Source: Polyangiaceae bacterium (GTDB lineage Bacteria > Myxococcota_A > Polyangia > Polyangiales > Polyangiaceae). Taken from it: a stretch of 50,248 nucleotides of DNA. The stretch covers positions 1 to 50,248 of the forward strand of contig JAQSWN010000019.1 of assembly GCA_029266615.1 (NCBI GenBank). Direction: 5' to 3'. The notes beneath the pieces were generated by a model. It had not been told where the DNA came from. It was given only the letters and a program-made list of their open reading frames with translations, and searched no databases. A program made the position numbers and the translations under genes. This document shows positions 42,401 to 50,248 of the stretch, piece after piece (positions within the stretch are counted from its first letter, which is position 1; each line of letters opens with the position of its first letter).

Positions 42401-44354
42401 GGAAGTGAAGGTCGGCGTCAGCAGCACGCGCCCCGGCGAAGTCCTCGTGAACCCGACGTCCGTCACCTTCACCCAAGCAAACTGGGCGTCTCCGCAGAAG
42501 CTCACCGTCACCGGCGTCAACGACGACATGCAAGACGGCGATCAGCTGGTGCGAATCGACATCGCCGCCGCCACGAGCACGGACGTTCTCTACAAAGGAA
42601 TGGATGCCCCCGACGTCACGGTCACCAACCGTGACAACGACACCGCGGAGATTCAGGTCGTCCAGGTCTCGAGCCGCACCAGCGAATCCGGCGACGCCGC
42701 GACTTTCAGCGTCGCGCTGCGCACGCAGCCCTCGAACGGCGCCACGGTTTCCCTCTCGATGGCGAGCAGCAACCCCACCGAGGGCACGCTCAGCGCCGAA
42801 AGCTTGACGTTCACGGACGTCAACTGGAAGTCGCCGCAGTTGGTGACCGTCACGGGCGTGGAGGACGACAGCACCGCGGACGGCGATCAGCCGTTCCTCG
42901 TGAGCTTCGGGGCGTCCAAGAGCGCCGACCCCAATTACAACGGCAAGCTGCCGCAGCCGCTCTCCTTCACGAACCGGGACAACGACAGCGCCGGTGTCGT
43001 CGTCAGCCCGCTCGTCGGTGAAACGAGCGAGGACCTGGAGTCGATGTCGTTCACGGTGGTGCTCCAATCCAAGCCGAAAGGGCAGGTCGAGATCCCCGTC
43101 GAAAGCACGGACAAGACCGAGGGTACGGTGAGCACGTCGCTGCTCAAGTTCAGCAGCTCCAACTGGAGCGCCAAGCAAACGGTGACGGTTACGGGCGTGA
43201 ACGACGACGAGCACGACGGCTCCCCGAGTTACAAGGTGACGCTCGGCACCCCGATGAGCACGGACGCGGGTTACGCGGAGCTGGATCCGGAAGACGTGAA
43301 CCTCGTCAATATCGACAACGACATCCCCGGCTTCGTCGTGAGCCCGGCGGAGGGGAACACCACCGAGGCTGGCGGCAAGACCCGCTTCAGCATCCGGCTG
43401 CGCTCGAAGCCGAAGGGCCCCGTCACGATTCCTCTCTCCACCAGTGACGACACCGAAGGCAGCTTGGTCGCTAAAGCCGTGGTGCTAACTCCGGAAGACT
43501 GGAGCACGCCACATTGGGTAGACGTCTACGGTGAGGACGATCCCGAGCAAGACGGCGACCAACCCTATACGATCGTCACCGGGCTCTCTTCGAGCCCCGA
43601 AGACCCGGATTACGACGAGGTCGTCGTCCCCGACGTGGGCGTGACGAACGTCGACAACGACACCGCCGGGTTCGTCGTCGGCCGTGCTGTCGGGCACACG
43701 AGCGAAGGCGGCAACAAGGCCACGTTCACGGTCGTGCTCAAGTCGAAGCCCACCGCCGCGGTGTCCATCCCGGTGTCCAGCGGCAACGAGCTCGAGGGCA
43801 CCGTCGCGGTGGAGACGCTCGAATTTAGTGCGGGGTCCTGGAACGTCCCGCAGACCGTCACCGTGACCGGCGCGAACGACGAGGTCGCGGACGGCAACGT
43901 CGAGTACAAGGTTTTGCTCGGCAAGGCCAAGAGCACGGATCCGAACTACTCCGGCAAGGATCCTGATGACGTCACGTTGACGAACGACGACAACGACAGC
44001 GCCGCGATCTTGGTCAGCATGCCGACGGCGGCGACCACGGGCGAGGCGACGACGGCAGCGACCGTGACGTTCACGGTCGTGCTCAGCTCGAAGCCCACCG
44101 CGAACGTCACGATCGAGCTCGTGAGCTCCGACCCCCTGGAAGGAGCCGTCTCGAGCCCGGCAGGAGCCACGCTCACCTTCACCCCCAGCAACTGGTCCAC
44201 TGCGCAGGACGTCGTGGTGAAGGGGGTAGACGACATGGAAGCGGACGGTGACGCCGACTACTCGATCACCGTTGGCCCCCCTCAGAGCCAGGACCCCGGC
44301 TACAACACGCTGATGGCCCAGACCGTCTCGCTTCAGAACTTGGACGACGACTGA
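39423..44354 (+). CDS. Giant surface lipoprotein with 14 Calx-beta-like repeats
   Basis: About 1643 residues from an ATG overlapping the previous stop. C23 in LGGC is the lipid anchor. From residue about 50 to the end there are 14 tandem repeats of about 105-120 residues. Each has the plan GLVTSE-x-G-x-ATFTV-x-L-x-S-x-P, then SxxxEGxVSPxxLxFTxxNWxxPQxVTVTGVND, DGDQPYxV, and a closing DNDTAG. They read as Calx-beta-like Greek-key sandwiches with acidic DxDND/E-rich tips suitable for calcium. The protein ends immediately after a repeat, with no sorting domain. It is most likely an extended calcium-stiffened adhesin or surface filament. The gene before it encodes a TPR/PEGA-like protein. The repeats are related but divergent, so an old expansion is likely. 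Confidence 0.82.
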   Translation: MMYLTMRIKSLVVAVTALALGGCTSLLGDFSYDENAGRRGVEGVPAQGDIVVQPVTGLVTSEAGGKATFTVVLAKAPTSDVFIGLSSSNQNEGLVSPNTLTFTTDNYAAPQMVQLTGVDDMLEDGPQTYRILTTPATSTDSYFLGLDPLDPEVVNTDNDTAGVTLTPPGGLVTSESGMEAKFTIALNKAPSADVTIPLVSDTPTEGGVAPAAVTFTALNWMAPQTVTVTGVNDDAKDGERPYLVVTGNAISTDAKYSGLDVPDVSVKNVDNDTAGIVLSPPNGLVTYESGLMTSLTVALTSPPTGNVVVGLGTSDVSEGKVSPSSVLFTPANWMAPQVISVTGEDDTRVDGDQPYQVLTSIVSSEDADYLTLAALPKADVLNVDDDFARIVVESMSGLSTSEDLEAATFTVALLSKPAGQVKVDVASLRPDEGIASPVLLTFTEENWTSPQTVTVMGVNDEVADGPQNYVVRIKPNAETADPGYLALLEQDVTLSNIDNDSAGFRVTPIKGLLTTEGGGTATFTVELTSQPRASVTIPLTSNDTSEGTVSPSQLVFTTDNFKSAQTVTVRGVNDDRNDGDQPYRIITEAPLSDDGEYAKLDVPNVEVLNQDDDSAGITVDPKDKTLVTAENGQTATFTVRLNSEPKNEVVLTVTSTNTQEGTVSPGTLRFTSANWRAPQTVTVKGQPDSVNDGDRSYQIKFGPVQSQDQDYGGDPEKLRPLDVRCSNVDDDSPFIKLINHTGLTTSERAGSLPATFQVALGSQPKANVAINLSSSRTGEGTVSPAMLQFTAVNWSSPQTVTITGVDEKVQDGPQQFFVLFAPSASTDGDYQGILPNPSNVAVTNQDDDSAGILVKAAANLETGEPNRTATFTVELTSQPTGEVTIPLASRNTKEGTVTPASLTFTAANWSAPRTVTLTGVNDDVEDGHQQYSVSVGPSTSTDSKYNPKTASDVKVVNRDDDTAVILVSAVSGATTEDGITASFTLALQTQPTAEVKVGVSSTRPGEVLVNPTSVTFTQANWASPQKLTVTGVNDDMQDGDQLVRIDIAAATSTDVLYKGMDAPDVTVTNRDNDTAEIQVVQVSSRTSESGDAATFSVALRTQPSNGATVSLSMASSNPTEGTLSAESLTFTDVNWKSPQLVTVTGVEDDSTADGDQPFLVSFGASKSADPNYNGKLPQPLSFTNRDNDSAGVVVSPLVGETSEDLESMSFTVVLQSKPKGQVEIPVESTDKTEGTVSTSLLKFSSSNWSAKQTVTVTGVNDDEHDGSPSYKVTLGTPMSTDAGYAELDPEDVNLVNIDNDIPGFVVSPAEGNTTEAGGKTRFSIRLRSKPKGPVTIPLSTSDDTEGSLVAKAVVLTPEDWSTPHWVDVYGEDDPEQDGDQPYTIVTGLSSSPEDPDYDEVVVPDVGVTNVDNDTAGFVVGRAVGHTSEGGNKATFTVVLKSKPTAAVSIPVSSGNELEGTVAVETLEFSAGSWNVPQTVTVTGANDEVADGNVEYKVLLGKAKSTDPNYSGKDPDDVTLTNDDNDSAAILVSMPTAATTGEATTAATVTFTVVLSSKPTANVTIELVSSDPLEGAVSSPAGATLTFTPSNWSTAQDVVVKGVDDMEADGDADYSITVGPPQSQDPGYNTLMAQTVSLQNLDDD
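39570..44354 (+). repeat. Fourteen ~340-bp tandem coding repeats
   Basis: In-frame repeats encoding the beta-sandwich units of the giant lipoprotein. Unit borders are marked by codons for DNDTAG/DNDSAG-type motifs, for example near 39895, 40240, 40920, 41255 and 42645. The units are conserved in motif rather than nearly identical in DNA. The last unit ends at the stop codon. Confidence 0.75.
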
Positions 44355-44484
44355 GCCCTAGACAGACGTTCATGCGCTACGCAGCGAGTTCAAAAATACC
44401 TTCTCCACGGATCGCGATGACGCGCGCCCGAAGCACGCGGGTTACTGCCTTGCCCCGAATGTCGCTACACTCTGGCTTGCAGCG

Positions 44485-45786
44485 ATGAGCGACGACCCCG
44501 GCGTCATAGACAAAGGTTGGGACGCGCTGCCCGGCTACACCGACCAGCCGGGTGGGGGTGACGACGCAGTCACCGTGTCCATTTCCACGACTCCCGGCGA
44601 GTGGCTCGTCAACACGAGCGACGCCGTGGTCGTGCCGATGAGCATGATCGAGGTCGTGGAGGCGCTCCGCTCTCACAAGCTAAACGAGCGCTCGCTGGTT
44701 TGGCGCGCCGGCATGCAGGAGTGGTCGCCCGTCGACAAGGTGCCGCAGCTGAAGCTCGCCGCGCGCCTCCCGAGCGTGATGCCGCCACCGAGCTCCGGTC
44801 CCGTGCGGCGGACCAACACCACTACGCCTCCGCCCAAACCAGTGCGCACCGGCTCCTCACCGCCCGAGGCGGTGGGCACACTGCCGCCGCCCCGCAGCGC
44901 GGCGGGTGGCCCGGCACTGGCGTCGGCCGTCATCCGCACGCCGCTCCCGCCGCCCCCGAACCTGTCGCCGCGCGCTCCGGTGGCAGCGGCGTTGCCGAGT
45001 CGAAAGGCGACATTGCCGTTCGGTTTGCCGACGCCGGTCGCAACCAAGTCGAAGCCGCTCCAGAGCCGGCCGACGCCGCGGCCCGCCTTGCCGCCGCCGG
45101 GTCCAGACGACTCAGAGGTGCTGGCCGTCTACGACCGCCCCGCCGCGACCATCAGCTTCGACCTCGCGCCGGAGGAGCCGCCCCGGACGTACAGCGCCCC
45201 CGCGGCCCTGCTACCGCAGACGTTGGCACCAACGACGACCGACAGCGCGCCACGCCGCGCACCAGTGCCGCCCCCGCGTAACGCGGACTTGAGCGTCGTG
45301 GCGGCGCGCGACTTTCGCCAAGCTCAGCAGTTTTCGAAGCGTCTCATCATCGCGTCGTCCGTGGGCTCCGCGCTCATCGCCTCGTTGCTCACGCTGTGGC
45401 TCTCACGCGGGGAAACCCCGCCGCCCGCCGTGGCGACGGCGCCTGCGCCCGCGGCAACCTTGACGCAAGCCGCGCCGCCAGTCGTCGCGGCGCCGCCGCC
45501 CGTCGTCTTGCCTCCCGAGCCCGCCCCAACCGCCGAGCTTGCGAGCCCGGAGCCCTCGGCCAAGCCGAAAGCAAAGCGCAAAGCGCGCGCTTGGAAGCCG
45601 CCCGTCAAAGCGGCGCCGGCTCAGGTTACGTCGGAAGAGGCGGGCGAGGCGTCCACGCCCCAAGCCGACCCGAATCCGTACGACGTACAGCTAGAAGACG
45701 ACGCGACCAAGAGCCACGGCTCCGGTTTGGAGCCGGAGAGCGCGCCCCGGCCAGACGCGACGCCGCCGACCTCCCCGGGCTTCTGA
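44485..45786 (+). CDS. GYF-domain membrane protein with long Pro/Ala-rich regions
   Basis: A 433-residue protein. An N-terminal GYF_2-type domain (about residues 35-92) has EWLVNTSDAVVVPMSMIEVVEALRSHKLNERSLVWRAGMQEWSPVDKVPQL. GYF_2 domains bind proline-rich peptides and are common in myxobacterial membrane proteins. A long Pro/Ser/Ala-rich stretch (about 95-280) leads to one TM helix (about 288-307, ASSVGSALIASLLTLWLS). A Pro/Ala/Lys-rich tail follows on the other side. It has no catalytic motif. The VOC gene begins four bases after the stop. Likely a scaffold linking cytosolic partners to the envelope; the partner is unknown. Confidence 0.8.
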   Translation: MSDDPGVIDKGWDALPGYTDQPGGGDDAVTVSISTTPGEWLVNTSDAVVVPMSMIEVVEALRSHKLNERSLVWRAGMQEWSPVDKVPQLKLAARLPSVMPPPSSGPVRRTNTTTPPPKPVRTGSSPPEAVGTLPPPRSAAGGPALASAVIRTPLPPPPNLSPRAPVAAALPSRKATLPFGLPTPVATKSKPLQSRPTPRPALPPPGPDDSEVLAVYDRPAATISFDLAPEEPPRTYSAPAALLPQTLAPTTTDSAPRRAPVPPPRNADLSVVAARDFRQAQQFSKRLIIASSVGSALIASLLTLWLSRGETPPPAVATAPAPAATLTQAAPPVVAAPPPVVLPPEPAPTAELASPEPSAKPKAKRKARAWKPPVKAAPAQVTSEEAGEASTPQADPNPYDVQLEDDATKSHGSGLEPESAPRPDATPPTSPGF

Positions 45787-45790
45787 GCGC

Positions 45791-46168
45791 ATGATCTCGA
45801 GGCTCGACCACGTCAACGTGCGCACCGCGAACCTTGCGGCGCTCATCCGCTTTTACACGGAGGTGCTCGGCTTGTACGAAGGCGAGCGCCCACCGCTGGG
45901 CTTTCCTGGCGCTTGGATGTACGCCGGACAAGCGGCGGTCATCCACTTGGTGGAGGTCGCGCAGCCACCAAAACCGGAGGGCGCGCTGCGGCTCGAGCAT
46001 TTCGCTTTCTCGGCGACGGGGCTCGCGGAGCTCGTGGACCGGCTGCGCGCGCGGGGGATCGACTTTCGACAGAGCCGTCAGCCCGGCACCGGCAACGTCG
46101 TCATCAACTTACTCGACCCGGACGGCAATCGGCTGCACGTCGACTTTCCGGCGGCCGAAGCCGGCTGA
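45791..46168 (+). CDS. VOC superfamily (glyoxalase/dioxygenase-like) protein
   Basis: A 125-residue single-domain VOC protein. It shows the paired beta-alpha-beta-beta-beta modules: LDHVNVRTANLAALIRFYTEVLGL (metal-ligand His at residue 7), AVIHLVEV, LEHFAFSATGLAELVDRLRARGIDF and VINLLDPDGNRLHVDF (C-terminal metal-binding strand). Small VOC enzymes are metal-dependent isomerases, dioxygenases or resistance proteins; the reaction cannot be read from the sequence. It follows the GYF gene by four bases and ends one base before the convergent lipoprotein gene. Confidence 0.88.
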   Translation: MISRLDHVNVRTANLAALIRFYTEVLGLYEGERPPLGFPGAWMYAGQAAVIHLVEVAQPPKPEGALRLEHFAFSATGLAELVDRLRARGIDFRQSRQPGTGNVVINLLDPDGNRLHVDFPAAEAG

Positions 46169-46169
46169 G

Positions 46170-48767
46170 TCACCACTCGATGCCGAGGCGACGCACGAGG
46201 CCTTGGCCGTCGCGCACGTCCGCGACGTAAGCGACGTTGCCGCGCAAGGCCGGCGCGACCACCGCGGCCATGGGCGAGCCGAGTCCGAGCAAGCGCACGG
46301 GCCGCGCCGTTGCACTGGGTCGCCACTCGAAGCCGTACAGCTCGCCGCGCCCCTCCGACTCCACGCTCACCAGCACGTGGCAGCTCACGTCGCGGCATTC
46401 CAAGCCGAGGCCGCGCACAGCGCCGGCTTCCAGCGGCACGACGCTGACCGAGCTGTTCACGTCGCCGGTCTCGCCCAGGGTGGCCAGGCGCACGCTCGAA
46501 GGCGCGCCTTCCGTCCCCTCCTCCAGCCAGGCGAGCACGCTGGTACCGCCGAGCGCGCCGACCCGCGCGGAAAATGAGTGCGGGCGCGTGTTGGTCAGCT
46601 GGTGCTCCGCGCCTTCCCGCGAGCCGTCCGCCTTCACGAAAGCGCCGTAAATGTCGGACCAACCCGGCTCTTCGGCGCCGCGCGCGTCCGCCCACACCAC
46701 GTAGGGTTTGCCCCCGAGCTTCGTGAGCAGCAAGTCCGTGGCTGCACCCTCGGCCGTGGTCAGACGCTGCTCGGCGCCCGCTCGCTCGAGCGCGCGGCTC
46801 ACCCGCTGCGCGTAAACTTCCGCGTCCCCCGTGCGCTCGTCCACCCACGAGACCAAGTAGCCGCCCTCTACGGAGATTGCAGCCACGTCGCTCACGTCGC
46901 CATTCTTCCGCGTGAGCATGCGCTGCTGACCACGCTTGCCGTCCACGCCCAGCGCGGTGAGAAAAACTTGCGGCTGTCCTTTATCCAGGCCCGTCCAAGC
47001 CGCTACTGAGTCGACGAAGGCCAAGCCGCCGAGCGAGTGAGCGCGCAGCGAGACGACTTGCTCTTCCGCGAGCGGCTTGCTGCCCTCTCCGGCAAAGGCG
47101 CGCAGCGCGACACGGGCGCGCAGCGGTTCTAGCCGGCCGTCTTCCGCCGGCTTGGTCAGCTTTTGCCAAGGCGTGGTGGGATCGAAATCCGTAACGTAGC
47201 CGACGTAGCGCCCTTCGCCCGTAGGGGCGACGGCGATCTGCGCGAGGGGGGCGGAAGCGCGCAGCAGGATCTCGCTCGAGGCAACGCGCGGGCGAGCGAG
47301 CGGCTCCGCTTCTTCCGCTGCGGCGCGGTACAGGCTCTCGCGGAGCGGGAGCGGCACCGTGTAAAGCGTCGCGGGGCTGCGGCTCGGAGCGGCGAGCGCG
47401 AAGCAGCCTGAAGCCTGACAGGTGAGCCCCCAACCCAAGTCCGCCGCGCGTCCGCCCAGCGCGTCCAACAACAGCGGCTCGGAAGATTGAAGCTTGAGCT
47501 CGGAAGAGAGCGCCACGAACGTCGGCACCGCGACGTTCCCTTCACAGTTTTCCTCCACGCCGCACACCGGCGCGAGGGTGAGCGCGGCCACTCCGCCGGC
47601 GTGCGGGGCAAGCTCCGGCGCGCTGCCGTCAGCGCGCGAAAACAGGAGGCGCGCGTGCGTGCCGCTCCCTTTCCCAGCGCTGTCTAGCGTAGAAACTTCG
47701 AAAAAACGCGCGCCTTCCGGACGTTCCGCCAGGTTCTCCCAGACCAGGAACGCGGCCGCCTGGGAGGAAGCTCCTGGCACCAGCGCCAGAACGGCTTGCT
47801 CGCCGAGCGCCGGCACCGCCGCCGCCGGCGCTGAGCGCACGGCACCTTTCGTGTCCACGACCGCCGTCATCGCGCGCGGCTCCACTTGCTCACGATCGGA
47901 CCACGCGAGGATGAACGTGTCGGAGGTCCCCACCAAGTCCAAGTCCAACGCCGCCCGGCCCCCGAGCTCGACGGTTCTTTCGGGCTTGCCGCTCGCGCCC
48001 AGCAAATCCACCGCCACGGCGCCGCTCGTGCAGCCGCCGGGCCCCGGACGCACGCTGGCGACCGCGGCTTGCCCGGCCACGCTCGTCGCCTGCCACACGC
48101 ATGCTTTCGCCGTGACGAGAGAAGGCGTCGCCTTGCCGTCCACGGTTGCGGGGAGGGCGTACACGTTCGCCGGCTCCCCCGCTTTCGCGCTCGTCGCTTG
48201 CTCGGCCCAGAGCAGTAGCGGCTGCGTGCCGCTGTTCACGAAGCCGACCCAGAGGACGCGCCCGCCGCGCTCGGCCAGCGTCGTCGGTCCCCACACGGCC
48301 GCGCCGTCCGCGCGCAGCGCCGTCAAGTCGATTGAGGTGGCGCGAGCACCGCGACGCGTCGTCACCACCGCAAAGCGCGGCTGGCCGGGCAGCTTCGCCG
48401 AGGCTTCCCCGAAGCCGCGCACCAGCACCAGGTCCAGCTCGCCCGCGAGCGACGCCACGCGCTGGGGGACGCCGGGTACGCCTTTGGCGTTGATGGGGGC
48501 GACTAGCAATTTGCGCGCGTCCCCGGCAGGCTCCGCCCAGGCGGCGAGCGATACGTCTCCGTCACGCCCCACGTAAGGACCGATCACGTCCGTTACTTCT
48601 GCGAAGCGGTGCGCGGCGAGCGGCGCCTGCCGCGGGGGCGAGACGCGCTTGCCGCGAGTGAGCGTCACGGAAGGACGATCGAACGGAGACTTCGTCGTCG
48701 GCGAGCCGCCGCAACCGAGCGCGATGGCGGCCGAGCAGCCTGTCAGGAGTAGCGAGCGGCTCCGCAC
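46170..48767 (-). CDS. Large lipoprotein of unknown function, propeller-like repeats
   Basis: An 865-residue predicted lipoprotein from a GTG start, with lipobox ALGC (C19). The mature part is made of many beta-strand blades, each with phrases like FAVVTTRRGARATSIDL, FILAWSDREQ, YLVSWVDERTGDAEVYAQRVS and PYVVWADARGAEEPGWSDIYG. This pattern of W/D/R strands is typical of propeller proteins of the Sorangium type. There is no catalytic motif. The gene is convergent with the VOC gene and divergent (34 bases) from the histidine kinase. Probably exposed at the cell surface or in the periplasm; a ligand or partner cannot be named. Confidence 0.7.
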   Translation of the reverse strand: MRSRSLLLTGCSAAIALGCGGSPTTKSPFDRPSVTLTRGKRVSPPRQAPLAAHRFAEVTDVIGPYVGRDGDVSLAAWAEPAGDARKLLVAPINAKGVPGVPQRVASLAGELDLVLVRGFGEASAKLPGQPRFAVVTTRRGARATSIDLTALRADGAAVWGPTTLAERGGRVLWVGFVNSGTQPLLLWAEQATSAKAGEPANVYALPATVDGKATPSLVTAKACVWQATSVAGQAAVASVRPGPGGCTSGAVAVDLLGASGKPERTVELGGRAALDLDLVGTSDTFILAWSDREQVEPRAMTAVVDTKGAVRSAPAAAVPALGEQAVLALVPGASSQAAAFLVWENLAERPEGARFFEVSTLDSAGKGSGTHARLLFSRADGSAPELAPHAGGVAALTLAPVCGVEENCEGNVAVPTFVALSSELKLQSSEPLLLDALGGRAADLGWGLTCQASGCFALAAPSRSPATLYTVPLPLRESLYRAAAEEAEPLARPRVASSEILLRASAPLAQIAVAPTGEGRYVGYVTDFDPTTPWQKLTKPAEDGRLEPLRARVALRAFAGEGSKPLAEEQVVSLRAHSLGGLAFVDSVAAWTGLDKGQPQVFLTALGVDGKRGQQRMLTRKNGDVSDVAAISVEGGYLVSWVDERTGDAEVYAQRVSRALERAGAEQRLTTAEGAATDLLLTKLGGKPYVVWADARGAEEPGWSDIYGAFVKADGSREGAEHQLTNTRPHSFSARVGALGGTSVLAWLEEGTEGAPSSVRLATLGETGDVNSSVSVVPLEAGAVRGLGLECRDVSCHVLVSVESEGRGELYGFEWRPSATARPVRLLGLGSPMAAVVAPALRGNVAYVADVRDGQGLVRRLGIEW

Positions 48768-48801
48768 CGCGGCAGCCTAGCACTGTTGTAGGCTGCCAGT
48801 C

Positions 48802-50248
48802 GTGAGTCTGGCAGAGCGGCTTGGCCTGGCGATCTTCGCGCTGACCGTCGGCGTGCTCTTGGCGCTCGGACTCGGCGTCCGAGAAGCGTGGCGAGTCGCC
48901 GAGGAGCGCAGCTTCGAAGCTGCTTTCACGCAGGCGCTCGTGCCGCTCGGAGACCAGCTGGCCGGCGAGATCACGCAGCTGCCAGAGCTCGTGCGGCCGC
49001 TGTGCCAGTACGATCCGTTGGTGGACGAAGCGCTGCTCGGCTTGACCTCCGGGGACCTGGCCGCACGCCGCTTACCTATCAGCCTGCGCGTGCCCCAATT
49101 GGCGAAAGCGCTGAATCTCACGGAGCTCACCGTGCTCACGTCGGCCGGCGAGATCATCGGCTCCACGTCCCCCGGGCGCGTCGGGCAGAAGAGCCCGGAG
49201 CTGGTGATGCGGGTCGCCAAAGCGCCGCCCGGCGCGAAGCTCGAAGGCGAGGGCAAGAACCTCACCCTCTCCGCCGCGTGCTCGAAGCGCGACGAGCGAC
49301 AGGCGAAGCTGTGGGTCGGCGTGCTCGCGACGCGTAATCTGGACGCGATGCTCTCGCGCATCGGCAAAAGCTCGGGCGTGGAGCTGTACTTGGAGCCGCC
49401 TCCGGTCTCGAAAGACCGCCTCCAGCGCACGCTCTCGCTCGGCGAAAAGGCGGGCCTGTCCATCACCGCCGCGCGGTCCCGGCGCGCGCTGCTATCGACG
49501 GTGGAGCAGCTGGATCTCACGGTGCTGCTCATCGGGAGCGCGACGCTCGCTTCCGCGCTGCTCATCACCGTGCTGCTCTCACGCGGTTTGGCCAAGCCGG
49601 TGCGGGCTTTGGCCGAGCAGGCTCAGCGCGTGATTCACGGCGATCCGCAGCCGGTGGTCGCCACCGGCGCCCGGGAGCTCGTCGAAGCCGCGGAAGCCTT
49701 CAACCGCGCGATCGCGGACCTGGTCGCGCTGCGCAAGCGCCTTGCCGTGACCGAGCGCATCGCCGCCCGTCGAGAGATCGCGCGACGCGTCGCCCACGAA
49801 ATCAAAAATCCGCTCCTCCCCATCCGCGCGTCGGTGGAGACCCTACGGCGCCTGCGCGCTCGGCAAGATCCCGCGTTCGACGACTACTTCGACGAAGCGA
49901 CGCGCACGGTGTTGGACGAGGTCGCGCGCATCAGCAACATCGTGAGCGAGTTCACGCGTTTTGCACGGCTGCCCGCGCCTCAGCCCGCGCCTTTCAACGT
50001 GGAAGAAGCGGTGCGCGCGGTGGTGCAGCTCCACGGTAGCGCGGGGCCGCCCATCGACTATCGGCCCGACACGCTGCCAGAGCTCGTCGCGGACAAGGAC
50101 CAGGTCGTGCAAGTCGTCACCAACCTCGTCCAGAACGCGCAGCAAGCCCTGGGCGAGCGCGCCGGTGGTCGCGTCGAGGTGCGGCTCGCGCGGGAGCAAG
50201 ACAAGCTCGTGCTGAGCGTGACCGACAACGGCCCCGGTATCGCACCCG
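48802..50248 (+). CDS. Sensor histidine kinase, NtrB/NtrY-like (partial, runs off the right edge)
   Basis: The frame is open from a GTG at 48802 to the window end (482 complete codons visible). TM1 (about 6-25) and TM2 (about 241-261) enclose a periplasmic sensor domain of about 210 residues. A HAMP-like linker follows (RGLAKPVRALAEQAQRV). The H-box is RRVAHEIKNPLLPIRAS with phospho-acceptor H332. The N-box is NLVQNAQQAL and the G1-box begins DNGPGI at the edge. The LLPI form of the H-box is characteristic of NtrB/NtrY-type kinases, which pair with sigma-54 activators. The partner regulator is probably just outside the window. What it senses is unknown. Confidence 0.9.
   Translation, partial: MSLAERLGLAIFALTVGVLLALGLGVREAWRVAEERSFEAAFTQALVPLGDQLAGEITQLPELVRPLCQYDPLVDEALLGLTSGDLAARRLPISLRVPQLAKALNLTELTVLTSAGEIIGSTSPGRVGQKSPELVMRVAKAPPGAKLEGEGKNLTLSAACSKRDERQAKLWVGVLATRNLDAMLSRIGKSSGVELYLEPPPVSKDRLQRTLSLGEKAGLSITAARSRRALLSTVEQLDLTVLLIGSATLASALLITVLLSRGLAKPVRALAEQAQRVIHGDPQPVVATGARELVEAAEAFNRAIADLVALRKRLAVTERIAARREIARRVAHEIKNPLLPIRASVETLRRLRARQDPAFDDYFDEATRTVLDEVARISNIVSEFTRFARLPAPQPAPFNVEEAVRAVVQLHGSAGPPIDYRPDTLPELVADKDQVVQVVTNLVQNAQQALGERAGGRVEVRLAREQDKLVLSVTDNGPGIAP

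Noticed and set aside
39702..43214. Two long minus-strand open frames (39702-41549 and 41676-43214) opposite the giant repeat lipoprotein
   Set aside because: They mirror the 14 coding repeats, have Arg/His/Val-biased composition and no signal or family resemblance.
44466..44471. TACACT as a -10 box before the GYF-domain gene
   Set aside because: No -35 element at a suitable spacing could be seen, so it is not listed as a promoter.

Overview
The window is a high-GC, densely coding stretch of bacterial chromosome. It has no rRNA, tRNA, insertion sequence, prophage or CRISPR that I could find. Many predicted exported lipoproteins (several Cys-rich, one with a DUF1554-like domain), caspase-like and PilZ domains, a perfect sigma-54 promoter and very large surface repeat proteins all point to a myxobacterium (Myxococcota, probably the Sorangium/Polyangium side). 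That assignment is inferred from gene content, not from a marker gene.

Layout. 0-8 kb: a trypsin-like protease, a GH43 arabinanase-type lipoprotein with two LamG domains, and a tight minus-strand operon uvrA - DUF423 - Uma2 nuclease-like - small Cys-rich lipoprotein. 8-11 kb: two Cys-rich lipoproteins, the first behind a sigma-54 promoter. 11-16 kb: an ECF-like sigma factor translationally coupled to a membrane partner, divergent from an outer-membrane-like protein and an RND/MMPL exporter. 16-24 kb: DUF1554-like, jelly-roll, LamG and other lipoproteins, a two-domain PPK2 polyphosphate:AMP phosphotransferase, and a TonB-dependent receptor-like protein.

24-37 kb is the most unusual part. On the minus strand are a giant DUF3686/AAA+ ATPase with a C-terminal PilZ-like domain, a flotillin, a YqiJ-like OB-fold membrane protein and a small two-TM protein resembling a potassium-channel pore. 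Between the ATPase and flotillin genes lies a long imperfect inverted repeat. The minus-strand set is split by a plus-strand block: ECF sigma factor, HxxxCxxC anti-sigma factor, a secreted caspase-like protein with a beta-barrel-like C-terminus (these three coupled by start/stop overlaps), and a glutaredoxin-domain protein ending in a clear terminator. I infer two adjacent envelope-stress modules: a membrane-domain/ATPase module possibly tuned by c-di-GMP, and an ECF-controlled protease module.

37-50 kb: a lipoprotein-type methyltransferase of the COG4798 kind, a TPR/PEGA-like protein coupled to a 1.6k-residue lipoprotein with 14 beta-sandwich repeats, a GYF-domain membrane protein, a VOC protein, a large lipoprotein of unknown function, and an NtrB/NtrY-type histidine kinase that runs off the right edge.

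Many long open frames opposite these genes are shadows of high GC and were left out. Start codons were moved from the longest frame wherever a ribosome binding site, lipoprotein signal or neighbour overlap favoured another.
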